Shown here: piece after piece, positions 9,701 through 17,568 of the stretch
Layout: the number at the start of each line of letters is the position of its first letter
Position numbering within the stretch: the stretch's first letter is position 1
NCBI GenBank assembly: GCA_017522685.1
Contig: JAFWYN010000026.1
Location: forward strand, 1 to 64,000
DNA from: Lachnospiraceae bacterium
GTDB lineage: Bacteria > Bacillota_A > Clostridia > Lachnospirales > Lachnospiraceae
Direction of reading: 5' to 3'
Length of the DNA: 64,000 nucleotides
Program-made: the position numbers and the translations under genes
Notes under the pieces: model-generated
Database searches by the model: none
What the model was told of the DNA's origin: nothing
The model's input: only the letters and a program-made list of their open reading frames with translations

Positions 9701-10279
9701 AGCGGTCAATCGGTGGATGAAATCTGTCAGTTGGCGTATTTGAAGTATTATGCGGAGAAGCGTGAGGAAATACAGGATGCGGATACTCCCGTGATACGTT
9801 ATTTCCTGGATTCGGTGTTGAAGAAGGGCATTCGCTTAAGCTGTCTGATGGAGCTTCGTGAGTACAGCACCCTATCCACCCTTTTGGAGGATAGAACCAT
9901 TGTGGAATACCATGCGGATTCACAGGTACAGCCGGTGATTTATTACCTGATTACGAGAGAGGATACTGACGAGGGTGAATATCTGATGGAACCAATGAAT
10001 CAGGTAAAGGACGGCATCTTTGTAAAAGAATTTATCCTTTTCTTCGGTGAGAGCGTGCAATATTACATCGTGGAGAAAGGGGAAACAGAAGATAAATTGA
10101 CCCAGAGCGGTACCATGCAGAGAGTGGAGATGCTGGGTGAGGAATTGTCCGGAAGGTATGGCATGATTAACGATATGATTATCAGTAAAACCATGCAGGA
10201 TTACAGTACCTTCGACAATTTATTGGAAGAGTATTACAAAACTAATTTCTATAACAGGGAGCTGTTTGTTCCCAGATAA
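6725..10279 (+). CDS. Giant helical-repeat protein, DUF5717-like; first gene of a four-gene operon
   Basis: The protein has 1184 residues and no signal peptide or membrane segment, so it is probably cytoplasmic. Residues 1-290 are beta-rich and look like tandem Ig-like folds (GSFTVYASEGKYTLGYITT, KGEFRIVSNKGEYYLPYVVSV). Residues about 300-1050 are a long run of amphipathic helices resembling a TPR-like solenoid. The last about 130 residues return to beta structure. By recollection it matches the uncharacterised DUF5717 family of Lachnospiraceae; I know no assigned function. GGAGAG lies eight bases before the ATG. Three genes follow within 20 bp or less of each other, including an Hsp70/actin-like protein. 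A scaffold or client-handling role is a guess. Confidence 0.8.
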   Translation: MREAVEQILDGTYDYEKGALDFSCAKLEIELQKGETYEGSFTVYASEGKYTLGYITTTDPRMECLSTELHGNTEEIAFRFHGEWMNEGEVTKGEFRIVSNKGEYYLPYVVSVMHGAPGTEDGKVRNLLQFAGLAKSDWQEAVRVFYTSDFANVIKESGNQLYLAYQGLSGLPGNGQHVDEFLVATNKKQRIEYLVSEKKIYLENLSGVTEQPVNIFRNGWGYTRLEVYCEGDFLFTEKDVITEDDFLGNRYTLPLFIDPSVLHAGKNMGKLVLKCAHMTVEVPITIAKKSYDKEARAERLEYKKNMPELVSTFVNFRLEKTKKADWLRAITPIIDRMVSANEKDAATRLFQAHLLITKEQMNEAGWILEHVGELLNKSQSPTLEAYYFYLNTLYRKDDHDFDMKWQVERIYRESGRDWRVAWLLLFMSEEYDREPMARWNFLQEQFENGCRSPLIYLEAWLLVNENPTLLRRLDAFEMQVLYFGKKQGNAGIEVLEQVVYLAERVKEFHPLLFGFLTQAYTKKADERILKEICTQLIKGNRLDGEAHEWLAKGVAAELRITNLYEYYMMSMDLEKDEDIPKQVLLYFMYQTNLDYLHNAYLFYYVTKRERMLAEIYQNYRPRMELFVREQVGKRRINKHLAYLYRHFLSGNKLDEADIKNLSFLYFTHEITLEQDDMKYVVVCQPNHLQEQKYPVSGRKAWVPLYGKANLILFENYQGIRFACNIAYKAEELVLPAELLDDILTVVKDNPALDIYMYERPQKGIANHDMEVERWRRLARYAYLADGVRGDVAIRIMQHYYQRDDRKGLSDYLNTLAGSFMSADQRGEAVRYMVLCGSMDLAYDWMLRYGNCKVEDKILLALLEDRIEKCRNEYQYELVLYAFTLLDKGVYSGNLIAYLSEHYQGLLRDLKKIWKASKEYTLPMQNFCRRFVEQTLFSGYFVAEQAQVFKELVLSGKDEELVRAYLAKHSYDYFVRDHLIQREVLLEISRLQSSGQSVDEICQLAYLKYYAEKREEIQDADTPVIRYFLDSVLKKGIRLSCLMELREYSTLSTLLEDRTIVEYHADSQVQPVIYYLITREDTDEGEYLMEPMNQVKDGIFVKEFILFFGESVQYYIVEKGETEDKLTQSGTMQRVEMLGEELSGRYGMINDMIISKTMQDYSTFDNLLEEYYKTNFYNRELFVPR

Positions 10280-10296
10280 TAGCCAGGAGGAAACAG

Positions 10297-11550
10297 GTGT
10301 TACTGAATTCAGCGAATGAAAATATAATAATTGGATATGATTTGACGAATACCTGCTCCCAAATCAGTTATCGTTATTTGAAAAACGGTAGTAAGGTAGA
10401 AACCTTTACGGCAGTGGCAGGACAGGAGAATTACGATATTCCTACCGTTCTTTGTAAGAAGTGCGGTGTGAATCAGTGGTTGTTCGGTAAGGATGCAGTC
10501 CGCTTTTATGAAAATGATCCCTTTGAAGGAATTCTGGTGGATGATTTATTAAATCTGGCCATCCGGGGTGAGATGATACAGGTGGGGGGCAAAGGATATG
10601 ACCCGGTTTCCCTGCTTACCTTATTTGTGAAGCGCAGTCTGGGACTGTTGTCTTCCATAGCCACACCGGACCGTATTTATGCAATTCTTTTTACCTGTGA
10701 GGTGCTGACACCACGGTTGATTGAAGTGTTGACCATGATGGTTAACGGTTTGGAACTTCGCGGAGCCAAGGTGTTTTTCCAAAGCTATGAAGAGAGCTTC
10801 TATGGATATATGTTGCATCAGCAGCCTGAGCTTTGGAAGGAACAGTCTATACTTTTTGACTATCGCGGGGATTCCCTGATAACAATGAAGCTCAAAAAGA
10901 ATGCCAAGACCACACCCATAGTAGCTTATGTGGAGAAGCAGGAGGGAGCCTTTATAGGAGGCGACAATGAATTCCTGCGAATGGCCAAGGGTGTTATGGA
11001 GGAAGAGGATATTTCATCCGTTTATCTGATTGGGGAGAAGTTTTCCGGCGGATGGATGGAAGGTTCTTTGAAGTATCTTTGTGAGGGCCGCAGAGTATTC
11101 CAGGGCAATAACTTATACAGTAAAGGTGCCTGCTATTGTCTCCAGGAACGTCTTATGCCAAGTAAATTGGGAAAAGAATATGTATTCTTGGGCGAGGATA
11201 AGCTGAAGGCTAATATTGGTATGTTTGTGTGGAAAAGAGGACAGGATTCCTATTTTGCCATATTAGATGCGGGTGTGGATTGGAGAGATATCGCTTTTGA
11301 GTGTGAGATCTATCTGCAGGATGAGAGCAGATTGGAGCTGGTTGTGACTCCTATGCTTGGCGGCAAAGTCAGTATCGTGGAAATACCCTTGGACGGTTTG
11401 TATTTAAAAGAGGGTGAGACCACTCGAATTTATATGAATTTCACCATGCCGGAAGAAAAACGAATCAATGTGGAGATAGAAGATTTGGGCTTCGGAATGT
11501 TTAGAGAGCCGGTAGAAACCACCTGGCAGAAGGATATACTGCTGGATTGA
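10297..11550 (+). CDS. Hsp70/actin-fold-like protein, DUF5716-like
   Basis: The protein has 417 residues and begins at GTG with AGGAGG six bases upstream. The N terminus (IIIGYDLTNTCSQISYRYL, then YDIPTVLCKK and WLFGKDAVRF) has the phosphate-1 loop and the following strand pattern of DnaK/actin-type ATPases. The lengths between these blocks also fit. A second lobe follows and then a beta-rich C-terminal region of about 110 residues (from DAGVDWRDIAFECEIY), which could act like a substrate-binding or regulatory tail. By recollection this is the DUF5716 family, usually next to DUF5717. ATP binding is inferred, and classic DnaK linker and lid sequences are absent. It lies 17 bp after the giant gene. 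Confidence 0.78.
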   Translation: MLLNSANENIIIGYDLTNTCSQISYRYLKNGSKVETFTAVAGQENYDIPTVLCKKCGVNQWLFGKDAVRFYENDPFEGILVDDLLNLAIRGEMIQVGGKGYDPVSLLTLFVKRSLGLLSSIATPDRIYAILFTCEVLTPRLIEVLTMMVNGLELRGAKVFFQSYEESFYGYMLHQQPELWKEQSILFDYRGDSLITMKLKKNAKTTPIVAYVEKQEGAFIGGDNEFLRMAKGVMEEEDISSVYLIGEKFSGGWMEGSLKYLCEGRRVFQGNNLYSKGACYCLQERLMPSKLGKEYVFLGEDKLKANIGMFVWKRGQDSYFAILDAGVDWRDIAFECEIYLQDESRLELVVTPMLGGKVSIVEIPLDGLYLKEGETTRIYMNFTMPEEKRINVEIEDLGFGMFREPVETTWQKDILLD

Positions 11551-11564
11551 CGAAAGAGGTATTT

Positions 11565-12407
11565 ATGAAGGCAAGATTATGTGTGGGAAATTATGCCACA
11601 AATGCATATTGTTTTGAAAGCCTTGGACTTATGGTTTACTGTATGGAAGAGCTTGCATACTGTTTGAAGCAGCATGCATTTTTGCTTGGAACAGAGATAA
11701 TGAGTGATGAGTTGTTGCATTTTATCGGTTCGGATTGTCAGGTGCCGGACTTGGCCAGGGAACTGTATCCCATGGTGCATCAGAAGGGCACTTTAAGCGA
11801 TTTCGTAACAAGCATACTGGACTATGTGGGCTTTTTTGAAGAAGCAGAAGTCAGGGAAATCGAAGATGCAGTACGTCTCGGTTCGGGTCTTACGGATTAT
11901 GAAAAGAAGAAACGTCAGGCCGACCATCTGATGGAGAAGAAGAAATATCATGCGGCCATAGAGGCTTATGATAAACTGATTGAAGAGATGGGAGAAGAGG
12001 CAGAAAGGGATACCAAGAAGGCTTCTTTTGTGGCAGATTTGTATTTTAATCGCGGTGTAGTGTATGCCCATATGTTTTTGTACAAGCATGCGGCAGCCAG
12101 TTTTCGAATCTCCTATGATTGGAAGAAGGACCCGGAGACCATTAAGAATTATTTTCTGGCCAGAAGAATGGAACTTCCGCAGCAGGAATATGTGGCACTG
12201 ATGGCAAAGCATCCGGAATGTTATGAGATATCCATGCAGATTGAAAAGAATATGCAGGAAGTGGGAGAAAAGTGGAATGCTTCAGAGAGCGGAATGGGAC
12301 TGGAGAATATGCGCTCCTGGCGTATGACAGGGGACAATCACAAGTATTACAGTGAGTGCGACCAGATGATAAACACGATTCAGGAAGAATACAGAAACTA
12401 TATCTAA
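11565..12407 (+). CDS. TPR-like helical protein of the Hsp70-like operon
   Basis: This is a 280-residue protein of unknown function. The middle and C-terminal parts contain TPR-like helix pairs (AAIEAYDKLIEEM, ADLYFNRGVVYAHMFLYKHAAASFRISYDW), suggesting a protein-protein adaptor. The N-terminal 110 residues are helical (ARLCVGNYATNAYCFESLGLMVYCMEELAYCL) and resemble nothing I can name. ATG 11565 is chosen because AAAGAGG lies five bases upstream; an in-frame TTG overlaps the previous stop. It is the third gene of the operon. TPR proteins are common cochaperones of Hsp70-type ATPases, so a partner role for the upstream protein is plausible but unproven. Confidence 0.75.
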   Translation: MKARLCVGNYATNAYCFESLGLMVYCMEELAYCLKQHAFLLGTEIMSDELLHFIGSDCQVPDLARELYPMVHQKGTLSDFVTSILDYVGFFEEAEVREIEDAVRLGSGLTDYEKKKRQADHLMEKKKYHAAIEAYDKLIEEMGEEAERDTKKASFVADLYFNRGVVYAHMFLYKHAAASFRISYDWKKDPETIKNYFLARRMELPQQEYVALMAKHPECYEISMQIEKNMQEVGEKWNASESGMGLENMRSWRMTGDNHKYYSECDQMINTIQEEYRNYI

Positions 12408-12439
12408 GAAGCAACGGAAAGCGGAAGGATTTGAAAAGC

Positions 12440-13618
12440 ATGAAGTTTTGGCAAAAGCTTTTTGGAAAAAAGAAACGGTCCTATGAAGAAGAGGACTGGA
12501 ACGAGATTATATATACCAGAGAAGGCGTGAATTTAGAGAATCACGAGGAAATGGAAAGCTTTGTGAGTGATTGTCTGGACCAAATGACGGTTGCTGCCAA
12601 GGAACTGGAACTTTTAAGCGGAGAGTATTCTTTGGTGACTGCATACCTGACCGATACAGAAGAGGTGGAAGCATTACCTCAGGATGAGCAGGATGCTTTA
12701 ATGGTTTCCGCCAAACGCTTGAGAGTGGTGGAGCAGGAACGCCGGGGTTATCTGGAAAAGGAAAACAGAATGGCGGACTCTGTTTATTATGCCATGAAGG
12801 AAAAGGAAGAAGAGTTGGAAACCGGCATACAGAAGCTGAAAGAAGCGGAAGACTATGCCAAGGTGGTGAAGCAGGATATGCAGCGTTTGTCCAGAGAAAG
12901 GCATGCTTATGCCTATCGGAGGGATGAGCTGATCGGCATGATGGTTAGTCTGTGGAAACTGATGTGGACCTTTACGGCAGCATTGGCGGTTTGTGTTATT
13001 ATTTTATTGATTCTGCAATATGGTTTTCAGATGGAAACCTGGGCCGGATATCTGGTATCTGTAGTGACGGTGGCCATAGCGTTTACCGTAATCTGGTTTA
13101 AATATACGGATGCCCGGAAAGAACTGACCCGTGTGGAGAAGGCTTCCAATAAGCTGATTCAGCTTCAGAACAAGGTGAAGATAAGATACGTAAACAATAC
13201 GAATCTACTAAATTACCTATATCTGAAATACCAGGTAGAAAACGGTAAGGTGCTGGAAAAGCAGTTTAAGCAGTATCTGAATGAGAAAGAGGAACGAAAA
13301 CAGTACGAAGAAGCAGAGGCGAAGCGAGAGTATTATATCAAACAGCTGACGGAGCAACTGAGTCGTCAGAGAGTGCGGTATCCGGAGCGTTTCCTTGCAC
13401 ATGTGGATGCTTTACTGAATCGTAAAGAACTGGTGGAAATGCGTCATGAGCTGATTATCAGACGTCAGGCTTTGCGCAAACAGATGAGTTATAACAGTGA
13501 AATTATTAAGAATCTGAAAGCTGAGATTCAGGAGATAGTGATATTTCATCCGGAATATGATGAAGAGATTAGCGCTAAGCTGGAGGCGTTTGAAAAGCGT
13601 TATCCGGCTATGCAATAG
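12440..13618 (+). CDS. Coiled-coil membrane protein with two central transmembrane helices
   Basis: The protein has 392 residues. Its N-terminal tip (MKFWQKLFGKKKRSYEEEDW) is strongly basic. Long coiled coil follows to about residue 165. Two hydrophobic helices lie near residues 170-192 and 201-222, with a short linker. A second long coiled coil then runs to the C terminus. Both coiled coils should face the cytoplasm. I recognise no enzymatic motif. It is the last gene of the DUF5717/Hsp70-like operon and could anchor that complex to the membrane (inference). ATG 12440 has GGAAGG about ten bases upstream and gives the natural basic start; the open frame extends 28 codons further up into the previous gene. 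Confidence 0.75.
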   Translation: MKFWQKLFGKKKRSYEEEDWNEIIYTREGVNLENHEEMESFVSDCLDQMTVAAKELELLSGEYSLVTAYLTDTEEVEALPQDEQDALMVSAKRLRVVEQERRGYLEKENRMADSVYYAMKEKEEELETGIQKLKEAEDYAKVVKQDMQRLSRERHAYAYRRDELIGMMVSLWKLMWTFTAALAVCVIILLILQYGFQMETWAGYLVSVVTVAIAFTVIWFKYTDARKELTRVEKASNKLIQLQNKVKIRYVNNTNLLNYLYLKYQVENGKVLEKQFKQYLNEKEERKQYEEAEAKREYYIKQLTEQLSRQRVRYPERFLAHVDALLNRKELVEMRHELIIRRQALRKQMSYNSEIIKNLKAEIQEIVIFHPEYDEEISAKLEAFEKRYPAMQ

Positions 13619-13647
13619 TTGACATTGTTTGGGTGGTATGGTAACAT
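13619..13647 (+). promoter_or_regulatory. Possible promoter of the amino-acid ABC operon
   Basis: TTGACA (13619-13624), a 17-bp spacer and TAACAT (13642-13647) begin at the stop of the preceding gene. The -35 is perfect and the -10 is weak. An inverted repeat TGGTAA...TTACCA overlaps it and may serve as operator or terminator. Confidence 0.45.
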
Positions 13648-13742
13648 ACTTGCAGATTGATGTATTACCATGCTAAAGTGATAGCAAAGTAATACGAGGG
13701 GAGATGTCAGGAAAGTATCAAAAGGATACGAAGGAGGATATT

Positions 13743-14531
13743 ATGAAGAAATTATTTAGTTGTTTATTGGTAGCTGTGATGGCTGTCGGTTTGTTTGCCG
13801 GATGCGGTAAGAAGGCAGATAATGCTTTTACGGTAGGCTTTGATGCAGAGTTCCCGCCCTACGGATATCGTAATGAGAGCGGTGAGTACGTAGGCTTTGA
13901 CCTGGATTTGGCAGCAGAGGTTTGTGCCAGAAATGGTTGGGAATTGGTAAAGCAGCCCATTGACTGGGATGCTAAAGATATGGAATTGTCTTCAGGCGCT
14001 ATTGACTGTATTTGGAATGGTTTCACCATTAATGGCAGAGAGGATCAGTATACCTGGTCACAGCCCTATGTGGATAACAGCCAGGTAGTGGTTGTTGCAA
14101 GTGATTCCGGTATCAAGTCTAAGGCTGATTTGGCAGGTAAGGTAGTGGCAGTTCAGAAGGATTCTTCTGCACTGGCTGCATTGAATGATGAAGAGAACAA
14201 AGAAAATATTGCATTACGTGATTCCTTCAAGGAATTGATTGAGTATGCTGATTACAATACTGCATTCATGGATTTGGAGCAGGGTGCTGTTGAGGCAGTA
14301 GCCATCGATATCGGTGTAGCACAATATCAGATTGAAAAAAGAGAAGCAGGTGCTTTTGTAATGCTGGAGGAAAATCTGGCTACCGAGCAGTATGGTGTAG
14401 GCTTTAAGCTTGGCAATGAAGAATTAAGAGATAAGGTACAGAAGACTCTGGATGAGATGGTAAAGGATGGTACCTTTATGAAAATCGCTGAGGAATGGGA
14501 ATTGACCGATAGCGTTTGTCTTGGAAAGTAA
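13743..14531 (+). CDS. Polar amino-acid ABC transporter, substrate-binding lipoprotein
   Basis: This is a 262-residue lipoprotein. A signal sequence ends in the lipobox LFAGC, so Cys near residue 21 should be lipidated and the protein tethered outside the membrane. The rest is a family 3 solute-binding fold (FTVGFDAEFPPYGYRNESGEYVGFDLDLAAEV, then GRKxxYTWSQPY-like text). AAGGAGG lies six bases before the ATG. A permease and an ATPase gene follow, giving a complete GlnH/P/Q- or HisJ-type importer. The substrate cannot be decided from sequence; cystine, glutamine, histidine or arginine are all possible. Confidence 0.92.
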   Translation: MKKLFSCLLVAVMAVGLFAGCGKKADNAFTVGFDAEFPPYGYRNESGEYVGFDLDLAAEVCARNGWELVKQPIDWDAKDMELSSGAIDCIWNGFTINGREDQYTWSQPYVDNSQVVVVASDSGIKSKADLAGKVVAVQKDSSALAALNDEENKENIALRDSFKELIEYADYNTAFMDLEQGAVEAVAIDIGVAQYQIEKREAGAFVMLEENLATEQYGVGFKLGNEELRDKVQKTLDEMVKDGTFMKIAEEWELTDSVCLGK

Positions 14532-14606
14532 TTTACAAAGAGCTGTTGCAATATGTGACAGCTCTTCGTCTCTGTTAGGGAATAAGAAAGGTTTGGTTTA
14601 GGGATT

Positions 14607-15257
14607 ATGAACATGGTATCCATGATTTCACAATTGGCACAAGGTTTTGTGTTGACCGCAGAGGTTTTCGCACTCACTCTTATATTTGCAATGCCCTTAG
14701 GTATGATTATTGCATTCGGACGTATGTCTAAGAATGTGATTCTCAGAACCTTTGTAAAGGCATACATATCCATTATGCGCGGTACACCACTTATGTTACA
14801 GATATTAGTGGTTTATTTTGGTCCCTTCTATGTGTTTGATATTAAGATGGGAACAGGATATCGTTTCCCGGCAGTTATTATTGCGTTTGTGATTAATTAT
14901 GCGGCATATTTTGCAGAAATCTATCGTGCCGGTATAGAGTCCATTCCCATGGGACAGTATGAGGCTGCGGAGGTACTGGGATACAGCAAAAGTCAGACCT
15001 TCTTTAAGATTATTTTGCCCCAGGTGATAAAGAGAGTGTTGCCTCCCGTGACCAACGAAACCATTACGCTGGTAAAGGATACTTCTTTGGCATTTACCAT
15101 TTCCCTGGCAGAAATGTTTACCGTGGCGAAGCAGATTGGTGCAGCACAAACCAGTATCATGCCTCTGATGGCTGCCGGTGTGTTCTATTATGTATTTAAT
15201 CTGTTAGTAGCAACGGTGATGGAATTCATAGAAAAGAAACTGTCATATTATCGCTAG
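14607..15257 (+). CDS. Polar amino-acid ABC transporter permease
   Basis: The 216-residue integral membrane protein has about five transmembrane helices. It contains the signature EAA loop of the HisM/GlnP family (YEAAEVLGYSKSQTFFKIILPQ) that docks on the ATPase. RGTPLMLQ in the second helix region is also typical. Only one permease gene is present, so the channel should be a homodimer. It lies between the binding lipoprotein and the ATPase. Confidence 0.92.
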   Translation: MNMVSMISQLAQGFVLTAEVFALTLIFAMPLGMIIAFGRMSKNVILRTFVKAYISIMRGTPLMLQILVVYFGPFYVFDIKMGTGYRFPAVIIAFVINYAAYFAEIYRAGIESIPMGQYEAAEVLGYSKSQTFFKIILPQVIKRVLPPVTNETITLVKDTSLAFTISLAEMFTVAKQIGAAQTSIMPLMAAGVFYYVFNLLVATVMEFIEKKLSYYR

Positions 15258-15271
15258 GAGGGAGGAAAGAA

Positions 15272-16021
15272 ATGAAGCTGTTAGAAATCAATCATTTAAG
15301 AAAGAACTTTGGAGAGCTGGCAGTATTAAAGGATATTTCTCTTTCCGTGGAAGAAGGAGAAGTGGTATCCATTATCGGACCTTCCGGTTCCGGCAAGTCT
15401 ACTTTGCTGCGTTGCGCTACCATGCTGGAAACCATGGATGGCGGGGATTTGGTATATATGGGTGAGACTGCGGCAGCAGGGGACCCTTGTATTTATGCAC
15501 CCAAGAAGCAGTTGAAGAAGATAAAAAAATGCTTTGGTCTGGTATTCCAGAGCTTCCATTTGTTCCCACACTATACGGTAATGAAGAATATTATTGATGC
15601 CCATGTCAGTGTAGAGAAGGTTTCTAAGAAAGAGGCGCAGGAAAGAGCACTCAAGCTGTTGAAGCAGTTGGGCCTGGAGGATAAGGCGGACAGCTACCCT
15701 CATCAGCTTTCCGGTGGTCAACAACAGCGTGTTTCCATCGCCAGAGCGTTGGCACTGCAACCTAAGATTCTGTTTTTTGATGAGCCCACCTCTGCGTTGG
15801 ACCCTGAGCTTACCATTGAAGTGTTGAAGGTAATCAAGGAATTGGCAAAGGAGCATATGACCATGATTATCGTAACCCATGAGATGCAGTTTGCAAAGGA
15901 AGTATCGGACAGAATTATTTTTATGGAGCAGGGTATGATTCAGGAGCAGGGTACTCCTGAAGAGATTTTTGCATCCCAAAATACAAGAGTAAGGGAATTT
16001 ATCGGAAAAATGAATACCTAG
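15272..16021 (+). CDS. Polar amino-acid ABC transporter ATP-binding protein
   Basis: This 249-residue ABC ATPase is complete. It has Walker A GPSGSGKST near residue 35, a Q-loop LVFQSFHLFPH, signature LSGGQQQR, Walker B ILFFDEPTSALDPE and the H-loop TH in IVTHEM. It belongs to the GlnQ/HisP family. The ribosome binding site AGGAGGGAGG lies just before the ATG. It is the last gene of the importer operon and is followed by a strong terminator. Confidence 0.94.
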   Translation: MKLLEINHLRKNFGELAVLKDISLSVEEGEVVSIIGPSGSGKSTLLRCATMLETMDGGDLVYMGETAAAGDPCIYAPKKQLKKIKKCFGLVFQSFHLFPHYTVMKNIIDAHVSVEKVSKKEAQERALKLLKQLGLEDKADSYPHQLSGGQQQRVSIARALALQPKILFFDEPTSALDPELTIEVLKVIKELAKEHMTMIIVTHEMQFAKEVSDRIIFMEQGMIQEQGTPEEIFASQNTRVREFIGKMNT

Positions 16022-16032
16022 TCATATTTTAG

Positions 16033-16081
16033 GCACAATGGTGAAAAAAACACAAAAAAACTTTCACCATTGTGTTTTTTG
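16033..16081 (+). terminator. Intrinsic terminator of the amino-acid ABC operon
   Basis: Arms GCACAATGGTGAAA and TTTCACCATTGTG are followed by TTTTTT. It lies 12 bp after the ATPase stop. Confidence 0.88.
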
Positions 16082-16086
16082 TTATA

Positions 16087-16115
16087 TTGATTTCTAAACT
16101 GACGTAGGCTATAAT
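16087..16115 (+). promoter_or_regulatory. Promoter of the PurF-like gene
   Basis: TTGATT (16087-16092), a 17-bp spacer and TATAAT (16110-16115) lie about 40 bp before the start codon. Confidence 0.65.
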
Positions 16116-16156
16116 TACTTAGTCGAGTAAATAATGAAAGAAGGAAGGTCGTAAAA

Positions 16157-17563
16157 ATGGGCGGTTTTTTTGGCGTAGCTTCAAAGGAAGATTGTGTTTT
16201 TGATTTGTTTTTTGGAACAGATTATCATTCACATTTAGGAACCAGACGTGCGGGCATGGCTGTATACAGTGAAGAGAAAGGATACGACAGAGCGATTCAT
16301 AATATCGAGAATTCCCCTTTCCGTACCAAATTTGACAAGGATGTAAATGCTATGGTAGGCAATCTGGGTATCGGTTGTATTTCCGATTATGAACCCCAGC
16401 CCCTGATTGTACGTTCCCATCACGGAACTTATGCGATTACTACCGTAGGTAAGATAAATAATACGGACAAAATTGTACAGGAGCTTTTTGATAGAGGACA
16501 TTCCCACTTCCTGGAGATGAGCGGTGGTGATATTAATGCTACCGAGCTGGTGGCATCCATCATCAATCAGAGAGAAAATGTTGTAGAGGGTATCCAGTAT
16601 GCACAGGAGTTGATTGAGGGCTCTATGAGTATCATGCTGATGACTCCTAAGGGAATTTATGTGGCCCGTGATAAGATGGGACGTACTCCCATCGCCATCG
16701 GTAAGAAGGATAATGCTTACTGCGCCGCATTCGAAAGCTTTGCTTATTTGAATTTGGGCTATCAGGATGTCAGAGAATTAGGCCCCGGTGAAGTCGCAGT
16801 GATTACTCCGGAGTACGTGACCACTCTGGTACAGCCCGGTAAGGATATGAAGATTTGTACCTTCCTTTGGATATATTATGGTTATCCGTCTTCTTCTTAT
16901 GAAGGCATCAGTGTAGAGCAGATGCGCTATAACTGTGGTGCCAAGTTGGCAGATAGAGATAATGTAAAGCCGGATATTGTGGCAGGTGTACCGGATTCCG
17001 GTATGGCACATGCTATCGGTTATGCGAACCGTTCCGGAATTCCTTTTTCCAGACCTTTTATTAAGTATACACCTACCTGGTCCAGATCCTTTACTCCTAC
17101 CATCCAGAAGCAGCGTAACCTGATTGCTAAGATGAAGATGATAGCAGTTCATGATTTGATTCAGGACAAGAGTCTTCTTTTGATTGATGATTCCATCGTA
17201 AGAGGAACCCAGTTAGGTGAAACCACCGAATTCTTATATCAGAGTGGCGCCAGGGAAGTACACATTCGTCCTGCCTGCCCGCCGCTTATGTATGGCTGTA
17301 AATATTTGAACTTCTCCCGTTCTTCTTCCGAGATGGATTTGATTACCAGAAGAGTGATTAAGGAGATGGAGGGTGAATCCGGTTCTTTAGATTTGATAAA
17401 TTATGTAAATCCTGAAACCACAGAATATCAGGAGATGGTAGACCGCATCTGTAAGAAATTAAACTTTACTACCCTGCGTTATCATCGACTGGATGATATG
17501 CTGGATTCTGTAGGTATCGACCGTAGTAAGCTTTGTACCTATTGTTGGGATGGACGTGAGTAA
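16157..17563 (+). CDS. PurF-like amidophosphoribosyltransferase paralogue lacking the N-terminal catalytic Cys
   Basis: The 468-residue protein has the two-domain layout of glutamine phosphoribosylpyrophosphate amidotransferase. The N-terminal Ntn-type domain keeps HSHLGTRRAGMA and the glutamine-site region. The C-terminal phosphoribosyltransferase domain has a good PRPP loop (LLIDDSIVRGTQ, near residue 341) and ends with CTYCWDG like bacillary PurF. However, it begins MGGFFG, where PurF enzymes have MC or propeptide-Cys that becomes the nucleophile. Glutaminase activity is therefore doubtful. It may use ammonia, make another phosphoribosyl product or be regulatory. AAGGAAGG lies upstream of the ATG. 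A HAD-phosphatase gene begins five bases after the stop. No other pur gene is nearby. Confidence 0.85.
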   Translation: MGGFFGVASKEDCVFDLFFGTDYHSHLGTRRAGMAVYSEEKGYDRAIHNIENSPFRTKFDKDVNAMVGNLGIGCISDYEPQPLIVRSHHGTYAITTVGKINNTDKIVQELFDRGHSHFLEMSGGDINATELVASIINQRENVVEGIQYAQELIEGSMSIMLMTPKGIYVARDKMGRTPIAIGKKDNAYCAAFESFAYLNLGYQDVRELGPGEVAVITPEYVTTLVQPGKDMKICTFLWIYYGYPSSSYEGISVEQMRYNCGAKLADRDNVKPDIVAGVPDSGMAHAIGYANRSGIPFSRPFIKYTPTWSRSFTPTIQKQRNLIAKMKMIAVHDLIQDKSLLLIDDSIVRGTQLGETTEFLYQSGAREVHIRPACPPLMYGCKYLNFSRSSSEMDLITRRVIKEMEGESGSLDLINYVNPETTEYQEMVDRICKKLNFTTLRYHRLDDMLDSVGIDRSKLCTYCWDGRE

Positions 17564-17568
17564 TTCTT

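Noticed and set aside
15326..15979. Minus-strand 217-codon frame
   Set aside because: Antisense shadow of the amino-acid ABC ATPase.
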